Below, piece after piece: positions 48,411-58,611 of a stretch of DNA of 64,000 nucleotides. Within the stretch, counting starts at the first letter, position 1. The number at the start of each line of letters is the position of its first letter. The translations under genes were made by a program, and so were the position numbers. The notes below the pieces were generated by a model. It worked only from the letters and a program-made list of their open reading frames with translations. It was not told the DNA's origin and ran no database searches. Source of the DNA: an uncultured Bartonella sp. (GTDB lineage: Bacteria; Pseudomonadota; Alphaproteobacteria; Rhizobiales; Rhizobiaceae); assembly GCA_945285915.1 (NCBI GenBank), contig CALYQL010000002.1, forward strand, positions 1 to 64,000. The letters run 5' to 3'.

Positions 48411-49607
48411 TCAGCGCTCCACCAGAGCCATACGATGATTGAACCAATTCATAAACAATGAAACAAGAAGGCTCAAACCGAGATAAACAACAATCCATAT
48501 TGCGGCAAGTTCAATTGATTGCCCGGTCTTCTCAATGATCGTACTGGAAACCATCATAAGTTCTGAATATCCAACAGCAGCACCAAGAGAGGTATTTTTT
48601 ACCAAATTCATATATTGGCTTGCCAATGGCGGAATAATGATACGCATGGCAAGGGGTAATACGATAAGACGCGTAATAAGCCCGTTTGATAACCCTAATG
48701 AGGCACCCGCCTCTTTAAAGCCATGATCGACACCTTGTAATCCGGCGCGAATTGTTTCTGCAATCAATGAAGCAGTATACATCGATAATGCGAGATAAAG
48801 TGACACGAATTCCGGTGAAATATAATAGCCACCAGAAAAATTAAATCCTTTAAGGCTTGGAACACTCCACGTTTCCGGACGACAGAACAACAGCACAATA
48901 AGAATTGGGCAAAGCACCCCTAGCCCCAGCAAATACCATGCTTTTAGTTTTGACTTACCGGTTGCTGCAAGCTGGCGGTTACGCCAAAAATATAGCAGCA
49001 ATGCAACAATAACAAATAACAACGCAATCATTAAAAAAGCTGTGCTACCACTGTTCCATACTGGTGCAGGTAAATAAATGCCACGAATATTCAGTACGAG
49101 AGGCCCCCAGAATAAACTGTTTCTGGCGGGAGGTAGGATTTGCATAATGCCAATTGACCAGAAAAATAACAAAACCAGTGGTGGAATGTTTCTGAAAAAT
49201 TCAACATAACAAAGAGATAATTTTGCAACGAGCCAATTTTTAGAAATACGCCCTATGCCAATAATCAATCCCAGAATTGTTGCGGTAATAATGCACAATA
49301 CCGAAATGAAAACGAGATTGACGAGACTTGCCCAGATAACAGTGCCATTTGTTGCATTATCATCATATTGGATAATACTGGAGGGCTGATTAAAGCCCGC
49401 CCTTTTATTCAGAAAATCAAATCCCGATGCTATGCCAGAGGCTTTCAAATTGGCAATCGTGTTATGCGCAATCCATTGTATGACAAAAAATAAAGCAATA
49501 ATGACAGCAAATTGCACCACCACAGACACGAATGTGCGTAGGTTAAAAAGAGCAGAAAAACCTGCTCTTATTCTTGGTGTCACATCGCTTGTAGAATTCT
49601 TTGGCAT
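48411..49607 (-). CDS. aapQ: General L-amino acid ABC transporter permease AapQ
   Basis: 398 aa membrane protein of the HisMQ family. The first helix is at about 28-48, and there is a long periplasmic segment (NHTIANLKASGIASGFDFLN type) characteristic of AapQ. The EAA motif is KEAGASLGLSNGLITRLIVLPLA. It is second in the aapJQMP order and followed by aapM after 2 nt. Confidence 0.94.
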   Translation of the reverse strand: MPKNSTSDVTPRIRAGFSALFNLRTFVSVVVQFAVIIALFFVIQWIAHNTIANLKASGIASGFDFLNKRAGFNQPSSIIQYDDNATNGTVIWASLVNLVFISVLCIITATILGLIIGIGRISKNWLVAKLSLCYVEFFRNIPPLVLLFFWSIGIMQILPPARNSLFWGPLVLNIRGIYLPAPVWNSGSTAFLMIALLFVIVALLLYFWRNRQLAATGKSKLKAWYLLGLGVLCPILIVLLFCRPETWSVPSLKGFNFSGGYYISPEFVSLYLALSMYTASLIAETIRAGLQGVDHGFKEAGASLGLSNGLITRLIVLPLAMRIIIPPLASQYMNLVKNTSLGAAVGYSELMMVSSTIIEKTGQSIELAAIWIVVYLGLSLLVSLFMNWFNHRMALVER

Positions 49608-49634
49608 TATAACTGTCTAATTACGTTAGATTGT

Positions 49635-50666
49635 TCAACGAATAGGCAAGCCGTATTGCAGACCACCTTTTGTCCAAAGTGCATTAATGCCGCGTGAAAT
49701 TTTCAACGGTGTTTTTTGTCCGATATTACGTTCGAAAATCTCGCCATAATTGCCAACGGCCTTAACAATGCTGACAACCCAATCATTCTTCAAGCCTAAA
49801 TCCTTGCCAATGGTATTACCTTCTTCAACACCAAGCAGACGACGCACATCCTGATTGTCTGATTTCAACATATCATCAACATTTGCCTGCGTAACACCAT
49901 ATTCTTCAGCATTAAGCAAAGCATTATGTGTCCAACGAACAACATCGGCCCATTGCGGATCCCCTTGTCTGACAGCCGGTCCAAATGGTTCTTTGGAAAT
50001 GATCTGAGGCAAAACCACATGGTCATCAGGATTTTTCAACTGCAAGCGCAAGCCATATAATGATGATTGGTCTGTTGTATAGACATCACAACGCCCTGCA
50101 TCATAGGCCTGATTAACTTCGGTAAATTTCTCAAAAACAACTGGTGTATATTCCATCTTGTTGTTTCTGAAATAATCGGCCAAAGTTAATTCAGTTGATG
50201 TGCCAGACTGCACACAGATTGAAGCGCCGGATAATTGTAGCGCTGATGTAATGCCGTCCAAATTCTTTTTATTTATCATGAAGCCTTGGCCATCATAATA
50301 ATTCACACCGACAAAATCCAACCCAAGTGCTGTATCGCGGCTCATTGTCCAAGTTGTGTTGCGGATAAGTACATCCACCTCACCAGACTGAAGGGCAGTG
50401 AAACGTTCTTTAGAGCTTAATGGAACAAACTTTACTTTGCTGCCATCTCCCAAAACAGCGGCTGCGACTGCACGGCAATAATCGACATCAAAACCAGTCC
50501 AGTTGCCTTTTTCATCGGGAATACTGAAACCAGCCAATCCAGTACCAACACCACATTGCAAATACCCGCGCGCTTTTACATCATCCAATGTTCCAGCAGC
50601 GGCATAACTTGCGCCAAATGCTGAAACTGCGACACCGATCATCGCAAAGTAAGTGGTCACCTTCAT
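49635..50666 (-). CDS. aapJ: General L-amino acid-binding periplasmic protein AapJ
   Basis: 343 aa with a signal peptide (cleavage near YAAAG) and the family-3 solute-binding fold: GYLQCGVGTGLAGFSIPDEKGNWTGFDVDYCRAVAAAV. It delivers L-amino acids to AapQM. First gene of the minus-strand operon; diverges from metC across a 192-nt control region, the same layout as in Rhizobium leguminosarum. Confidence 0.96.
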   Translation of the reverse strand: MKVTTYFAMIGVAVSAFGASYAAAGTLDDVKARGYLQCGVGTGLAGFSIPDEKGNWTGFDVDYCRAVAAAVLGDGSKVKFVPLSSKERFTALQSGEVDVLIRNTTWTMSRDTALGLDFVGVNYYDGQGFMINKKNLDGITSALQLSGASICVQSGTSTELTLADYFRNNKMEYTPVVFEKFTEVNQAYDAGRCDVYTTDQSSLYGLRLQLKNPDDHVVLPQIISKEPFGPAVRQGDPQWADVVRWTHNALLNAEEYGVTQANVDDMLKSDNQDVRRLLGVEEGNTIGKDLGLKNDWVVSIVKAVGNYGEIFERNIGQKTPLKISRGINALWTKGGLQYGLPIR

Positions 50667-50858
50667 CTGGTTTACTCCCTGATTTTCATCACAACCTATT
50701 TGAACAAATTCAATCTTTCAAAAAGAGTATTATTTCGCTTGGGTCAAGCAAATAGAATTCTATGCTTTGCACAAAAATGAACATATTTTTCTTGACCTTA
50801 GAACTGTTTTCGCAAAACTAACAATTTAAATAGCTTTATCATTAAGAAAGTTCACCCC

Positions 50859-52028
50859 ATGACAAGAAATAAATCCTGTGGACATATTGGTATTAATACG
50901 CAACTGGCACATGGTGGTTATAATCCAGAGGATTATTTTGGGTTTGTTAATCCCCCTATCGTTAAGGCATCAACAGTGCTTTTTCCTGATGCAAAAACCC
51001 TGCGCACTGAAAACCAACGTTATACCTACGGAACACATGGCACACCGACAACGGACGCACTTTGCCAAGCTGTCAATGAATTGGAAGGATCTGTCAAAAC
51101 TGTTCTTGTGCCTTCTGGTTTAGCAGCAATAACAGTGCCTCTTCTTGGTGCCTTAAATAGTGGTGACCACGTATTGATTGTGGATTCGGTCTATGGTCCG
51201 ACCAGAAGATTTGCCGACACAATGCTTAAAAAGCTCGGTATCGAGGTTGAATATTATGATCCCACCATTGGATCGGGTATCGAAAAACTTATAAAAAACA
51301 ACACAAAGGTTGTTTTTACGGAGTCACCTGGGTCCAATACTTTCGAAATGCAGGATATACCAGCCATTGCTGATATTGCCCATAAACACGGCGCTATTGT
51401 CATGATGGACAATACATGGGCAACACCTGTCTATTTCCGACCATTAGACCATGGTGTTGACATTTCTATTACTGCGGCAACCAAATATCCTGCCGGTCAT
51501 GCCGATATTTTAATTGGTTTTATTGCGGCCAATGAACGCGCCAAAAGCATTGTCGAATCAGCACATATGGTGCTTGGAATGAGTGTTTCGGGGGATGACG
51601 CCTATAATACGCTGCGTTCTATGCGCACAATGGCAGTACGCTTGAAACATCAGGGTGAAACCGCTTTGCAATTGGCCAAATGGCTTGAAACAAAACCACA
51701 GGTTTCACAAGTTTTGCACCCTGCACTTTCGTCGCACAAAGGCCATACAATCTGGCAGCGCGATTTTACCGGCTCTTCATCGCTCTTTTCCATCGTTCTT
51801 AAATCTGGTGGTGATGCGCAAGCGGAAGCCTTCTTAAATTCGTTGAAAATCTTCGGGCTTGGTTATTCATGGGGCGGATATGAAAGTTTGGCCGTTCAAG
51901 TCAATCTATCAGACAGGACAATAAAACAGAATTATTCAGGACCAGTATTGCGTTTGCAAATTGGTATTGAAGATATAGACGACCTTAAAGCTGATCTTGA
52001 AAATGCTTTAGAGGCAACCAATCTCTAA
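50859..52028 (+). CDS. metC: Cystathionine beta-lyase
   Basis: PLP enzyme of the Cys/Met metabolism family that splits cystathionine to homocysteine. 389 aa. The PLP lysine lies in SITAATKYPAGHADILIG, and the cofactor region is VPSGLAAITVPLLGAL. The pattern YTYGTHGTPTTDALCQAV and the context next to aapJ support metC over other family members. A terminator follows. Confidence 0.92.
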   Translation: MTRNKSCGHIGINTQLAHGGYNPEDYFGFVNPPIVKASTVLFPDAKTLRTENQRYTYGTHGTPTTDALCQAVNELEGSVKTVLVPSGLAAITVPLLGALNSGDHVLIVDSVYGPTRRFADTMLKKLGIEVEYYDPTIGSGIEKLIKNNTKVVFTESPGSNTFEMQDIPAIADIAHKHGAIVMMDNTWATPVYFRPLDHGVDISITAATKYPAGHADILIGFIAANERAKSIVESAHMVLGMSVSGDDAYNTLRSMRTMAVRLKHQGETALQLAKWLETKPQVSQVLHPALSSHKGHTIWQRDFTGSSSLFSIVLKSGGDAQAEAFLNSLKIFGLGYSWGGYESLAVQVNLSDRTIKQNYSGPVLRLQIGIEDIDDLKADLENALEATNL

Positions 52029-52052
52029 TTACACGCAGCAATTCCACAGGCA

Positions 52053-52095
52053 TAAAAGGTTCTAGCCCTTATAATATCCGGCTGGAACCTTTTTT
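52053..52095. terminator. Bidirectional terminator between metC and dnaE
   Basis: AAAAGGTTCTAGCC (52054-52067) pairs with GGCTGGAACCTTTT (52080-52093), followed by T. A second perfect 8-bp hairpin, ATAGTATA-GCTATTT-TATACTAT (52113-52135), lies just before the dnaE stop and may serve dnaE. Confidence 0.88.
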
Positions 52096-52143
52096 AATTT
52101 AAAATCAATGTGATAGTATAGCTATTTTATACTATGAGATGAG

Positions 52144-55100
52144 CTATACCAGCTCAACATCAACAACCCCTTGTAAAGCCTTCATTGCGCCTGCCACCTG
52201 TGGCGTAACACGATATTTCTGTGGTAGCGATATTTCAACTTCGCGGGCGCCATTATTCTGAATAATAACAAGCCCAACATCGCCATCGCCACCTTTTTCC
52301 AAGCTTTTGCCAATCTCTTCAATCATTAAAGCGTCGCGTAAAAATATCCGCATGGTTTTATGAATACGCTCCGCCTCATGTTCCAGCGACTGAACGGTTT
52401 GGATCCGCAAACTGATACCTTCTGGGCGGTTTTCTGCCGCGACAGTTATAACGACAGATTGGCCAGGTTCCAGCATATCCCCATATGTATTGAGCCCTTC
52501 AGAAAAGAGTATTGCCTCATATTGCCCAGTTGAATCAGAAAACTGGATAATTCCCATTTTCTTGCCGGATTTGGTTTTTCTAATCTGTTTGGCGCTGACA
52601 GTACCAGCCAATCGCCCTGCACTTGCCCCTTTGCGCACTGCATTGGAAAAATCACTCCAATTTTGAACACGCATTTTTTGTAAAACATCAGCATATTCAT
52701 CAAGCGGATGTGCCGAAAGATAAAAGCCAATTGCCTGAAATTCCAGATGCAGCTTTTCTGATGGTGACCAAGGTTTTGCATGCGGCAAAATCAATGGTTC
52801 TTTTGGACCATCACTCATGCCGAAAATATCTGTTTGCCCACTACGGCTATCTTCCATGAAACGCTGTGATCGCGCATTGATAACCTCAATACCCGCCACC
52901 AATACCTCACGCGGAATATTAAAACAATCAAATGCACCCGCATGAATAAGGCTTTCCATTACCCTTTTATTGACAATGCGCGGATCGGTTCTTTCGCAAA
53001 AATCTTCCAAATCAACAAAAGGTTTGTCACCGCGTTTTTCAACAATGTGGTTTACCGCTGGTTCTCCCACACCTTTAATAGCTGCTAATGAGTAATAAAT
53101 CTTTTTATCGCCCACTTCAAAAGCACGGTAAGAGGTTTGTACCGATGGTGGAACAACCTCAATGCCCAGTCTGGTTGCTTCACGCCTAAAATCATTAAGC
53201 TTATCGGTATTTCCCATATCATAGGTCATGGAAGCGGCCAAAAACTCCACCGGATAATGGGCTTTCATATAGGCGGTCTGATATGAAACCACAGCATAAG
53301 CGGCGGCATGCGATTTATTGAAACCATAATCGGCGAATTTAGCCAATAAGTCGAAAATTGTGTTGGCCTGATTTTTATTGACACCGCGTTCTACCGCGCC
53401 ATTCACAAAGTGACCTCTTTGGCGCTCCATTTCTTCATGGATTTTTTTACCCATGGCGCGTCTTAAAAGATCAGCTTCACCAAGAGAATAACCAGCAAGA
53501 ACCTGTGCAATCTGCATCACCTGTTCCTGATAGACAATAACGCCTTGTGTTTCCTTGACGAGATAATCAATTTTCGGGTGAATGGAGGCAATCTCTTCTT
53601 GTCCGTGCTTACGGGCAATATAGGTTGGAATGTTTTCCATTGGACCTGGACGATAAAGCGCAACCAAGGCGATAATATCCTCAATGCGGTCGGGTTTCAT
53701 GCCGATAAGTGCCTTACGCATACCCGCACTTTCCACCTGAAACACACCAACGGTTTCACCGCGTGTCAACATTTCATAGGTTAGTTTATCATCAAGCGGA
53801 ATATGTGAGAGATCTATGTCTATACCGCGTCGAGCAACAAAATCGACAGCGGTTTTCAAAACAGTCAGTGTTTTCAAGCCGAGAAAGTCAAACTTGACCA
53901 AGCCGGCTTTTTCAACAAATTTCATATTAAATTGTGTTACCGGCATATTAGAGCGCGGATCGCGATACATCGGAACAAGTTGCCATAAAGGTCGGTCACC
54001 GATCACAATACCGGCGGCATGAGTTGATGTCTGTCGATAAAGCCCTTCAAGCTGCATGGCTATATCCAGCAATCTGCCAACTAAAGGATCTTTCTGTTTT
54101 TCCTCTTCAAACTTCGGCTCATCTTTAACCGCTTTTGAAAGCTCTATATTGCTACCCGGTGCTTGAGGAACAAGTTTTGATAAATAATCCACCTGCCGGT
54201 ATGGCATTTCAAGAACGCGTCCGACATCCCGCAGAACCACTCTTGCCTGCAACTTGCCCAAGGCAATAATTTGAGCCACTTGTTCATGGCCATATTTTGC
54301 TTGAACGTAACGAATAACTTCTTCCCGTCGATCCTGACAAAAATCAACGTCAAAGTCTGGCATGGAAACACGTTCCGGATTCAAGAAACGTTCAAAAAGC
54401 AATGAAAACCTTAAAGGATCAATATCGGTAATTGTCAAAGCATAGGCAACCAAGGAACCTGCACCCGAACCACGCCCTGGCCCAACAGGGATATCATGGG
54501 CTTTTGCCCATTTGATAAAGTCAGAAACGATAAGAAAATATCCCGGAAACTGCATACGCGTTATGATGGACATCTCGTATTCGAGCCTCTCCTCATAATC
54601 TTTAACCGTATATCCTTCCGCTAAGCCAGCGGTTTCCAAACGCATTTTCAAGCCATCACGCGCTTGACGTATCAGCTCATCAGCTTCAGCCTGCACCGCA
54701 GCCTCTGGATCATCCGATTGCCCTGTAAAACGAGGCAAAATCGGTTTTCTTGTCGGTGTATAAGCATGACAGCGCATTGCAATTTCAACAGTATTATCCA
54801 ATGCCTCTGGAAGGTCGGAAAATAACTCGACCATTTCGCTCTGGCTTTTTAGATAATGATCTGGCGTAACACGGCGCCTATCAGGATTGGATACAATTTG
54901 TCCTTCAGCGATAGCTAAAAGGGCATCATGCGCTTCATAACCTTCTCTATCTTTAAAAAAAGCCTCATTGGTTGCAACAAGCGGAATATTATATTGATAA
55001 GCCAGTTCAACAAGTTCGGTTTCCACCGCATGATCATAATTGCCGTGCCTTTGTAATTCCACGTATAGACGATCGCCAAAAATAGTTTTCAAGCGTTCAA

Positions 55101-55632
55101 GCCGTTCAACAGCGCGGTCTTTTTTGCCTTCTGACAAGGCACTATTAATTGGTCCACCTGCACCACCTGTTAAGGCAATAATGCCTTCTCCTAGGTCATT
55201 TAACCAATCAACATGCGCATTAACCGGATCTGTTTCCTGTTTTTCAAGATAAGCACGGCTAACCAGATGAACCAAATTGTTATAACCGTCTTCTGTCGCG
55301 GCATATAAAATTATAGACGTGAAATCCGATGGATAACGCCATTTAGTTACACGTGGATCATATCCGTCATCTTCAAAGTCGACGGCTAATTGGCAACCGA
55401 TGATTGGTTGCACCCCACTGGAAAAGCAATATTGTGAAAACTCCAAGGCACCAAACAGATTGTTGGTATCAGTAATTGCGACGGCGGGTTCATGATCTTT
55501 CACCGCATGCTTGATGATATCTTTTACCTTTAATGCACCTTCCAGCAAAGAATAAGCGGAATGTACTCTTAGGTGAATAAAGCGAGGGCGTTCAATCGTT
55601 TCGCTTTGTTTATCATTTACTTCACTAGCCAC
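52144..55632 (-). CDS. dnaE: DNA polymerase III alpha subunit
   Basis: Replicative polymerase, 1162 aa. The N-terminal PHP domain (FIHLRVHSAYSLLEGALKVKD) is followed by the catalytic PDFDVDFC with the paired aspartates. The beta-binding and tau-binding parts follow, with an OB fold (SAKQIRKTKSGKKMGIIQFSDSTG). It is the dnaE1 type, not DnaE2/ImuC. The start codon is GTG at 55632. Confidence 0.97.
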   Translation of the reverse strand: MASEVNDKQSETIERPRFIHLRVHSAYSLLEGALKVKDIIKHAVKDHEPAVAITDTNNLFGALEFSQYCFSSGVQPIIGCQLAVDFEDDGYDPRVTKWRYPSDFTSIILYAATEDGYNNLVHLVSRAYLEKQETDPVNAHVDWLNDLGEGIIALTGGAGGPINSALSEGKKDRAVERLERLKTIFGDRLYVELQRHGNYDHAVETELVELAYQYNIPLVATNEAFFKDREGYEAHDALLAIAEGQIVSNPDRRRVTPDHYLKSQSEMVELFSDLPEALDNTVEIAMRCHAYTPTRKPILPRFTGQSDDPEAAVQAEADELIRQARDGLKMRLETAGLAEGYTVKDYEERLEYEMSIITRMQFPGYFLIVSDFIKWAKAHDIPVGPGRGSGAGSLVAYALTITDIDPLRFSLLFERFLNPERVSMPDFDVDFCQDRREEVIRYVQAKYGHEQVAQIIALGKLQARVVLRDVGRVLEMPYRQVDYLSKLVPQAPGSNIELSKAVKDEPKFEEEKQKDPLVGRLLDIAMQLEGLYRQTSTHAAGIVIGDRPLWQLVPMYRDPRSNMPVTQFNMKFVEKAGLVKFDFLGLKTLTVLKTAVDFVARRGIDIDLSHIPLDDKLTYEMLTRGETVGVFQVESAGMRKALIGMKPDRIEDIIALVALYRPGPMENIPTYIARKHGQEEIASIHPKIDYLVKETQGVIVYQEQVMQIAQVLAGYSLGEADLLRRAMGKKIHEEMERQRGHFVNGAVERGVNKNQANTIFDLLAKFADYGFNKSHAAAYAVVSYQTAYMKAHYPVEFLAASMTYDMGNTDKLNDFRREATRLGIEVVPPSVQTSYRAFEVGDKKIYYSLAAIKGVGEPAVNHIVEKRGDKPFVDLEDFCERTDPRIVNKRVMESLIHAGAFDCFNIPREVLVAGIEVINARSQRFMEDSRSGQTDIFGMSDGPKEPLILPHAKPWSPSEKLHLEFQAIGFYLSAHPLDEYADVLQKMRVQNWSDFSNAVRKGASAGRLAGTVSAKQIRKTKSGKKMGIIQFSDSTGQYEAILFSEGLNTYGDMLEPGQSVVITVAAENRPEGISLRIQTVQSLEHEAERIHKTMRIFLRDALMIEEIGKSLEKGGDGDVGLVIIQNNGAREVEISLPQKYRVTPQVAGAMKALQGVVDVELV

Positions 55633-55804
55633 GTTTCATCTTTCTCAGTGGAAATTTATAGCCAACCAACAACTTTGCCCATTTTACCATAGTTGGTTAA
55701 AAGTTAAAGTTTCTTCGCCGCTTATATTTCGCCGCTTATATAATAGCAGGTGACCATATAGTAATGCGCAACCAATCGAAACGGTGCATTGATCTTTCAT
55801 CACG
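55633..55804. other. dnaE upstream region
   Basis: 172 nt between the dnaE start and the mini-ORF. It contains a short tandem repeat of CGCCGCTTATAT (about 55714-55742). No other gene is seen. Confidence 0.4.
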
Positions 55805-55891
55805 TCAAAATGTTGTCAGCCATATACCTATTGTAGCGACAAACAAACTTACAGAAACAAAGGACAAGATATCATATAAAATATCGGACAT
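55805..55891 (-). CDS. Candidate 28-aa single-pass membrane mini-protein
   Basis: ATG at 55891 to TGA at 55805. An excellent ribosome binding site, AAAGGAG, lies 7 nt before the ATG, far better than most in the window. The product begins MSDILYDILSF and continues with one hydrophobic stretch (VSVSLFVATIGIWL), the shape of known small membrane subunits or regulators. It is co-directional with dnaE, 172 nt upstream. No known family is recognised. Confidence 0.5.
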   Translation of the reverse strand: MSDILYDILSFVSVSLFVATIGIWLTTF

Positions 55892-56500
55892 AACGGGCTC
55901 CTTTCATGATCTGTATATCTTATGTTCTATTTTTGTTCTTATTGCAACAGCACTATCAATAAAACAGTTAACAAAAGATTTAAATTGTGTTGAATTATAA
56001 CGCCTCGAATTTATTCCGATTTATAAAGACCTGATTTGTTACGTGTCTTTCGACCCCCTTTGGAAAGCTTTACCAAACGCAATCCGTGTTTCCTGACTTA
56101 TCGCAATCTTATGCATTTTGATAATCGAGCAGTTTATTTTTCAACTCGTGCAAGTATGACCCAACAGCTTGGGGTGGCATAACCCGATAATTGTATAACG
56201 TTTGGATTGCAGATTGTGTGAGAGGGACGGATTATGGATTGTACGAGAATAAGATTGCTGATTGTGTGAGGAGCGGATTGCCCGTTACTGAAGTTGACTA
56301 TTTCAGAACCTTAGATTGGTCGTGTAATCTTTTTTTAATAGGTCATTTGAAAAAGCTTGATAATTTCCGGCAGTTTTTCCAAGCCATCGTTGAAGAAAGT
56401 CACCAAATAGCGACTTATACACAATTAGTGTCATGACCTTGAGTGCTATTATCGTTTTCCATACTAGCAATATTCCCGATAGATCATTAAATTTAGTTAT
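55892..56500. repeat. Gap before recG with an imperfect 48-bp tandem repeat
   Basis: About 600 nt without a supported gene. GATTGCAGATTGTGTGAGAG (56205) recurs as GATTGCTGATTGTGTGAGGA (56253), offset 48 nt, with further GGATTATGGATTG words between. A TTG-started frame through this repeat is judged spurious. A small inverted repeat, TTTGG/CCAAA, lies near 56060-56078. Confidence 0.45.
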
Positions 56501-58609
56501 ATGCGTCCATCATTACTCGACCCATTTTTTATTTCAGTACGTCGCCTATCGGGCATTGGCCCGAAGGTTTGTGGTTTGTTATGCAAGCTTTTGAATATTG
56601 ATCCGACAAAGGACGAGCCGCGCATTATTGATCTTCTTCAATTGATGCCACATTCGGTCATTGATCGCAGACACCGCCCAGGGGTAGCCTTTGCCCGTGA
56701 TGGAGCCATCAATACGGTGGAAATTGTCATTGACCAGCATCAACCTCCGCCTGCAACGCAACGCCATTTGCCCTATCGCATTATTGCTCATGATGATACC
56801 GGTGAAATAACGCTGGTGTTTTTCCACGCCCAAAGATCATGGCTTGAAAAACAATTTCCAGAAGGCATGAAGATTATCGCATCGGGCAAAGTGGAATGGT
56901 TTAATAACAGGCTTTCAATGGTGCATCCTGACTATATGGTGCAAGCCAATGACACTGCCCAACTTCCGTTAGTTGAACCAATCTATCCACTCACCGCAGG
57001 ATTATCTGGTAAGGTACTCAGACGCGCTATTGTTGAAGCAATCGATAAAATACCTCTCCTTCCTGAATGGATGGACGCGAGCCTAAAAAACCAACAGAAT
57101 TTCCCGTCTTTTGGAGTGGCTTTACGGCGTATTCATAGTCCTATTGATCCGGCAGATCTGTTGCCTGATAGCGTTGCGAGAAAAAGGCTTGCTTATGATG
57201 AATTGCTTGCCGGTCAATTGGCTTTGGGATTAGCGAGAAATAGAACAAAAAAATTGCCAGGCCGTTCTATTCCGCTTAAAAACACCTACACAGAAAAATT
57301 GCGCCAATTATTGCCATTTACGTTAACTGACGGACAAAACCAAGCCATTGCCGAGATTGCACATGACCTTGCTTCACCTGACAGAATGTTGCGACTTCTG
57401 CAAGGCGACGTCGGATCTGGTAAAACGGCTGTAGCACTTATGGCTATGGCGCAAGTTGCTGAAAACAACGGGCAATCCGCATTAATGGCGCCGACAGAAG
57501 TTTTGGCACGGCAACATTATGCTACCGTTGAACCTTTGGCCAAACAACTCGGCTTAGAGGTTGCGCTGTTAACCGGCCGAGAAAAAGGGAAAACACGCGA
57601 TGCTATTCTCGAGAATATTCGCAATGGAAAAACCTCGATTGTTATTGGCACACATGCCTTGATCCAGGAAGGTGTCGATTATCATGATCTGTGTTTGGCT
57701 ATAATTGACGAACAACATCGTTTTGGCGTTCATCAGCGATTGGGGCTTTCGTCAAAAGGTCAAATGCCCGATATGCTGGTCATGACAGCGACGCCTATTC
57801 CACGCACCTTAGTGCTTACGGCATTTGGCGACATGGACGTTTCCAAATTGATGGAAAAGCCAGCAGGTAGAAAGCCGATTGTTACGGCGACCCTTTCAGA
57901 CGAAAGATTGCATGAGTTAATTGCCAGAGTAGAAGTGGCGTTAAAGCGTGGTGACAAATTATATTGGATTTGTCCATTGGTTGAAGAATCCGAAGTTTTG
58001 GATCTCACCTCCGTGCAAGATCGTTTTGAAAGTTTACGTGCGCATTTCGGAGATATTATTGGTTTGGTTCATGGAAAAATGCCGGCAGCAGAAAAAGACG
58101 CCGCCATGCAAGATTTCAAAGAGGGAAAAACGCGGCTTCTGGTTGCAACAACCGTTATAGAGGTTGGTGTGGACGTGCCAGACGCATCTATTATCATTAT
58201 TGAACATGCCGAGCGGTTTGGCTTATCGCAACTTCACCAATTAAGAGGCAGAGTTGGACGCGGCGACAAACCATCTTCATGCATACTTTTGTACAAAGGC
58301 CCTATTGGAAAGACAGCACAAGCCCGTTTAAATGTTATGCGCGAAACGCAAGATGGTTTTCGTATTGCGGAAGAGGATCTGAAACTTCGTGGTGAAGGCG
58401 AATTATTGGGAACACGACAATCCGGTATACCAGACTACCATATGGCTGACCTTGAAATTCACGGTGACTTGCTGCCTATTGCAAGACAAGATGCGCGGCT
58501 TATCCTAGAAAAAGATCCCAAATTGTTGAGCGAACGTGGCGAGGCTTTACGTCTCATGCTTTACTTGTTTCGTCAGGACGATGCTATCAAGCTTCTAAGA
58601 GCGGGTTGA
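56501..58609 (+). CDS. recG: ATP-dependent DNA helicase RecG
   Basis: Branch migration helicase for stalled forks and recombination. 702 aa. The N-terminal wedge (OB) domain covers about 65-160; helicase motif I is GDVGSGKTAV, motif II DEQHRFGVHQR, motif III MTATPIPRTL, motif VI QLRGRVGRG. The C-terminal TRG-type region is present (GEGELLGTRQSGIPDY). The stop is 2 nt before the next gene. Confidence 0.96.
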   Translation: MRPSLLDPFFISVRRLSGIGPKVCGLLCKLLNIDPTKDEPRIIDLLQLMPHSVIDRRHRPGVAFARDGAINTVEIVIDQHQPPPATQRHLPYRIIAHDDTGEITLVFFHAQRSWLEKQFPEGMKIIASGKVEWFNNRLSMVHPDYMVQANDTAQLPLVEPIYPLTAGLSGKVLRRAIVEAIDKIPLLPEWMDASLKNQQNFPSFGVALRRIHSPIDPADLLPDSVARKRLAYDELLAGQLALGLARNRTKKLPGRSIPLKNTYTEKLRQLLPFTLTDGQNQAIAEIAHDLASPDRMLRLLQGDVGSGKTAVALMAMAQVAENNGQSALMAPTEVLARQHYATVEPLAKQLGLEVALLTGREKGKTRDAILENIRNGKTSIVIGTHALIQEGVDYHDLCLAIIDEQHRFGVHQRLGLSSKGQMPDMLVMTATPIPRTLVLTAFGDMDVSKLMEKPAGRKPIVTATLSDERLHELIARVEVALKRGDKLYWICPLVEESEVLDLTSVQDRFESLRAHFGDIIGLVHGKMPAAEKDAAMQDFKEGKTRLLVATTVIEVGVDVPDASIIIIEHAERFGLSQLHQLRGRVGRGDKPSSCILLYKGPIGKTAQARLNVMRETQDGFRIAEEDLKLRGEGELLGTRQSGIPDYHMADLEIHGDLLPIARQDARLILEKDPKLLSERGEALRLMLYLFRQDDAIKLLRAG

Positions 58610-58611
58610 TA

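Noticed and set aside
50667..50858. SAM riboswitch upstream of metC
   Set aside because: The AT-rich gap has no SAM-I or SAM-II core motif.
55764..56000. 78-codon plus-strand frame upstream of recG
   Set aside because: It lies opposite the mini-ORF with the excellent ribosome binding site, has no binding site of its own, and its product is not recognisable.
56191..56436. 81-codon frame starting with TTG
   Set aside because: It runs through an imperfect DNA repeat, has no ribosome binding site and an odd repetitive N-terminus.
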